DNA from: Gordionus sp. m RMFG-2023
Lineage: Eukaryota; Nematomorpha; Gordioida; Chordodea; Parachordodidae
Direction: 5' to 3'
DNA: 64,000 bases
Assembly: GCF_954871325.1 (NCBI RefSeq)
Contig: NC_088779.1
Span: 28,072,869-28,136,868, forward strand
Made by a program: the position numbers and the translations under genes. Positions 61,151-64,000 of the stretch are shown here, piece by piece; within the stretch, counting starts at the first letter, position 1; the number at the start of each line of letters is the position of its first letter. Under the pieces are notes generated by a model. It did not search any database, had not been told where the DNA came from, and worked only from the letters and a program-made list of their open reading frames with translations.

Positions 61151-64000
61151 GTATAAAATGGAAGCTTTAACACTCTTCAATATAATATGATATATTTTAT
61201 ATCATATTATTGAAAACTAGTGGCTTTTCGAACTGGGGTTCATAGGATCATCTATATCGTTAAAATTGTAACCTCTTATATAAAAATATTTTATTTATTT
61301 TTATTCTATAATAAAATTTGATATTTTAATATTTCACACGGTATAACCTTTATTAATGATAGAATATTTTATCATTAAAATATATTCTTTTCATGCTCTT
61401 ATGTGTGGTCCTACATACCCCATTATTTGATCCAATTTACCCTGGTTTTTTTTACTTGAAAAAATCGTAATAAATTAAAAAATTGAATCTACCAAAAAAA
61501 TAATAATTAATCATTTAGCCAGCTACCGTTTGAAATAACTGCGACTTCGGTCCGTTTATCCTCGGGTTCCTCTACATTTCTATAGAAATTATTTTTGTAG
61601 CTTGAAATTAGAACCAAACCTTAATTAGATTTCAACCGGGCTCAAATAAGAATAATAGTTATTGGTTCATGGCTGCTTCAGAAAATTTTTTTTTTCAAAT
61701 CTGTTTGGTTTGAGGCAAAAACTTATTCTAACCCTTTCCGCGTGGTGAATTCAGAAGAAGCACATTTATTTCTTTTTAAAATCTTTCATTAATATAGACA
61801 TAGTTAAGGATATCACTAAAAGGTGATTTACGAGAGAAACTTCGTTCCTTATATAATTTATTTCCGGGCTCAACTTTCTGGCCCGCTTCAACTTTTCGAT
61901 GGGTTAATTACCATCTATTTAAAATATTGATTTTATACAATTATACTACATAGTAGTAGGTAAGTTTAAAAAATATATAATGGTTGTTACATAAAACTCT
62001 ATATTTGTATAATAAAAAAAAATGATATGATTTCAATCATTTTACCGATATTATAACTTAAATTCGCAGCTATTTTGTGATTTTCGTGAAGAAATTATTT
62101 CAGTTTTAATTTCTTACAGACCGGGCCAGCAAAGTTTGTCCAAAATTACCACTCCCTCCCAACCCCAATTATAATAAATGTTTAAATGTAGAATGGGCGT
62201 GTCTTTTTTGCGATAGTAATTTGATCATCATAGTCCTCTTTTGATATGATTTTGTGTTAAATTAATTAATACTAAAAAAAATATGAACATAAATATCAGA
62301 GCTCGCTCTTTCTTAATTGGGTTTCTTCCCAAGAAATAGCTATGAATATGTTTGAAAAGGTTCTATCTGTTTTTCGTTCGAAGCACAGTTTATAAAAGTT
62401 GTGCGTTAAAGGGGCAAGAAAATGTTTATTTTATGAATGCTAAACTTAATGGAGTGTATGCCTAAATATGAAGGATAATTAATCACTCTTGATATCTATA
62501 TGAGAAAATCGGAGATAAAGTAGGGCGAAGAACCAATATTTTAAACTGTTAATTATTGATGCAATGCATGATGCTAGTTTAGTCATGATCATGGTAAATA
62601 TATACCCAGGTAATAGGGCCATGGTTGCCTCTATCTCGTTAGCTGTTCTGTGAAAATAAAAACAACTATATTCATGGAATTAATATGCTTTTGTCTGGTA
62701 AATATATTAGTAGTAATTAGGCCGTGTCCTAATTTGACTTATTTCTAAATAGCCGGCTATATGGCAGTCTAAAAGTAAGAGGCGATTTAGTTTTTTTTAA
62801 GGTATGGCACCACTTCATTTAATTTTTAAATGAAAATTGTACATATCATATATCAATAATAGCTATTAGTGAATCATAATAATATGTTAAAATTTTATAG
62901 CTTTTTTTAAAATAATTATTTTAAACATCTCAGATATTTTACGACTACATTAACATCTCATTATTAACGATTACCATTATTAGCTAGTTAGCAAATGGCA
63001 TAATAATTCTTGTGTGGTTTTACCATTTTTATGATTTTTAGACTATTAAAAAACATATATATTATATGCCACATAAAAGATACATGCTTTTTATTTTTTA
63101 ATCTCCAATTCTTGAAAATATAATGAGAGATATAAACGATACTAAAAGTAATATTACTATATAACACAAGGGAATTTTCCCCCTGTAGTTTTCCTCAATT
63201 TTTATCATGTGTTTCATTGATCAAATAATCACGATTTTTTTTTCCATAATTTTACTATAATTTTTTTTTTCTAGTGGTTCATAAATCATAATTGTATTTT
63301 GTTTTTTTGTATATATAAGTTCATTTCATTCCTAATCATTCTCGATAATATAATGATAGCTTATCTCACGTGATGTTCATCTGAAAAATTTTTTTTTAAT
63401 TATTTAAAGCTAAAACATGTAATAACAAGAGGTAAAGGGGACGTGGAGTAGGAATTAAAGGTTATGGGATAGCTATTTACTCAGTATACATTGGTTAAAT
63501 AGTTAACATGCAGGGATTAAAAATATATATGGTAACTAAGGATTATATCAAAATAAAAATTTGGCCCCTCATTAGTAATAGTTGGTCAAATATAAGAAGG
63601 AGAATGCACTATGAAAATTTTATTATAGCAATCTCAAGCTAAATGTTCTATAACTAAATTGAAACAGGGAACAAATTATGCATACGTGAGGATATATATA
63701 TCTTATTAAATTTTATAAAGCAATTGAAGAAATAGGAAACACAAAAATTGACATTATAATAACTGTGGTGAGAAAATATATATCCAACTATCGAATGCAT
63801 TGGGGTTTGCATCGTGGACTTAATATGGTTTTAAAATATAGGAGAGAAAATATTCCTAATTCAAAATTTAGTAGCAAAGAGCAAAAGTTTTATAAAATAT
63901 GCAAAATCTAACAATATTCATTACCAACATGTAATGGAAAACAGCTACTTAAAGATGAAAAATCTAACCCATCGGCAGTTATAGCTTTGATGATTAATGA
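61151..64000. other. intron/upstream DNA of the unit 2 GPCR
   Basis: No exon recognised. Blocks at 61190-61290, 62460-62515 and 62870-63130 are diverged copies of 34230-34340, 34480-34540 and 35340-35570 in unit 1, which places this stretch between the TM4 and TM3 exons of the receptor. Past 63160 no match to unit 1 was seen. Confidence 0.5.

Larger units (their letters stand above)
47090..63160. repeat. segmental duplication, unit 2
   Basis: Partner of 29815-36000 (block list there). The spacing between partners grows from about 17.3 kb at the left (29850/47110) to 25.3 kb at the GPCR exon (32093/57379). That extra 8 kb is largely explained by insertions present only here: the MITE at 47280, the elements at 48028-49725 and the LTR retrotransposon at 49941-55306, together about 7.5 kb. 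The hAT element at 59309-61142 adds a further 1.8 kb to the right. Confidence 0.8.

Noticed and set aside
1-64000. CRISPR arrays, operons, riboswitches, replication origins
   Set aside because: Nothing of the kind was seen, and the eukaryotic gene structure makes them unexpected.

Overview
This is a strongly AT-rich, gene-poor piece of an animal (metazoan) nuclear genome. The evidence is intron-containing genes with GT-AG junctions whose codon phases agree, a complete riboflavin-transporter (SLC52/RFVT) gene, several rhodopsin-class seven-transmembrane receptors, LINE and hAT-type transposon debris, and one Ty3/Gypsy LTR retrotransposon. No bacterial-style operon, CRISPR array, rRNA or convincing tRNA was seen. 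The divergent FMRFamide-receptor-like GPCRs would fit a small invertebrate (a flatworm-like or other lophotrochozoan animal), but the sequence alone does not fix the phylum.

Layout. 0-16 kb is a receptor cluster. An intact single-exon GPCR lies on the minus strand (3375-4562). Two decayed copies of the same receptor lie on the plus strand (about 5165-6175 and 9000-9965). A second, unrelated single-exon GPCR follows on the minus strand (13314-14711). About 1.2 kb upstream of that receptor (14.8-16.0 kb) is also present, diverged, at 10.74-11.86 kb without a matching coding region. 16-23 kb is transposon ground: two LINE reverse-transcriptase relics broken up by short inverted-repeat elements, and an hAT transposase relic. 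24.1-28.8 kb holds the five-exon riboflavin transporter (about 543 aa), with every intron phase consistent.

29.8-64 kb is dominated by an old tandem segmental duplication. Each unit carries, in the same order and strand, a small conserved coding block (possibly glutathione-transferase-like) and a multi-exon GPCR. Unit 1 has the GPCR at 32.1-40.8 kb (exons for TM1, TM3, TM4 and TM5-7 found). Unit 2 has the paralogue from 57.4 kb to beyond the right edge (exons for TM4 and TM5-7 inside the window). Unit 2 has been stretched by later insertions: an LTR retrotransposon (49941-55306), a composite hAT-like element, and an hAT element with a perfect 8-bp target duplication (59309-61142).

Short non-autonomous DNA transposons are the other main theme. 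At least five families can be separated by their ends (CAGAGTTGTTAAA, TAGTGTTGTTAA, CAGAGATCT...GGCCCGGGC, TARWGRAGGTCA, GGCGTAGCCAGG). Several have intact 8-bp target duplications and several are nested, which gives a relative insertion order. No clearly novel molecular system was found. The most informative signals are the segmental duplication with its paired receptor genes, the receptor pseudogene cluster, and the nested hAT-type elements.
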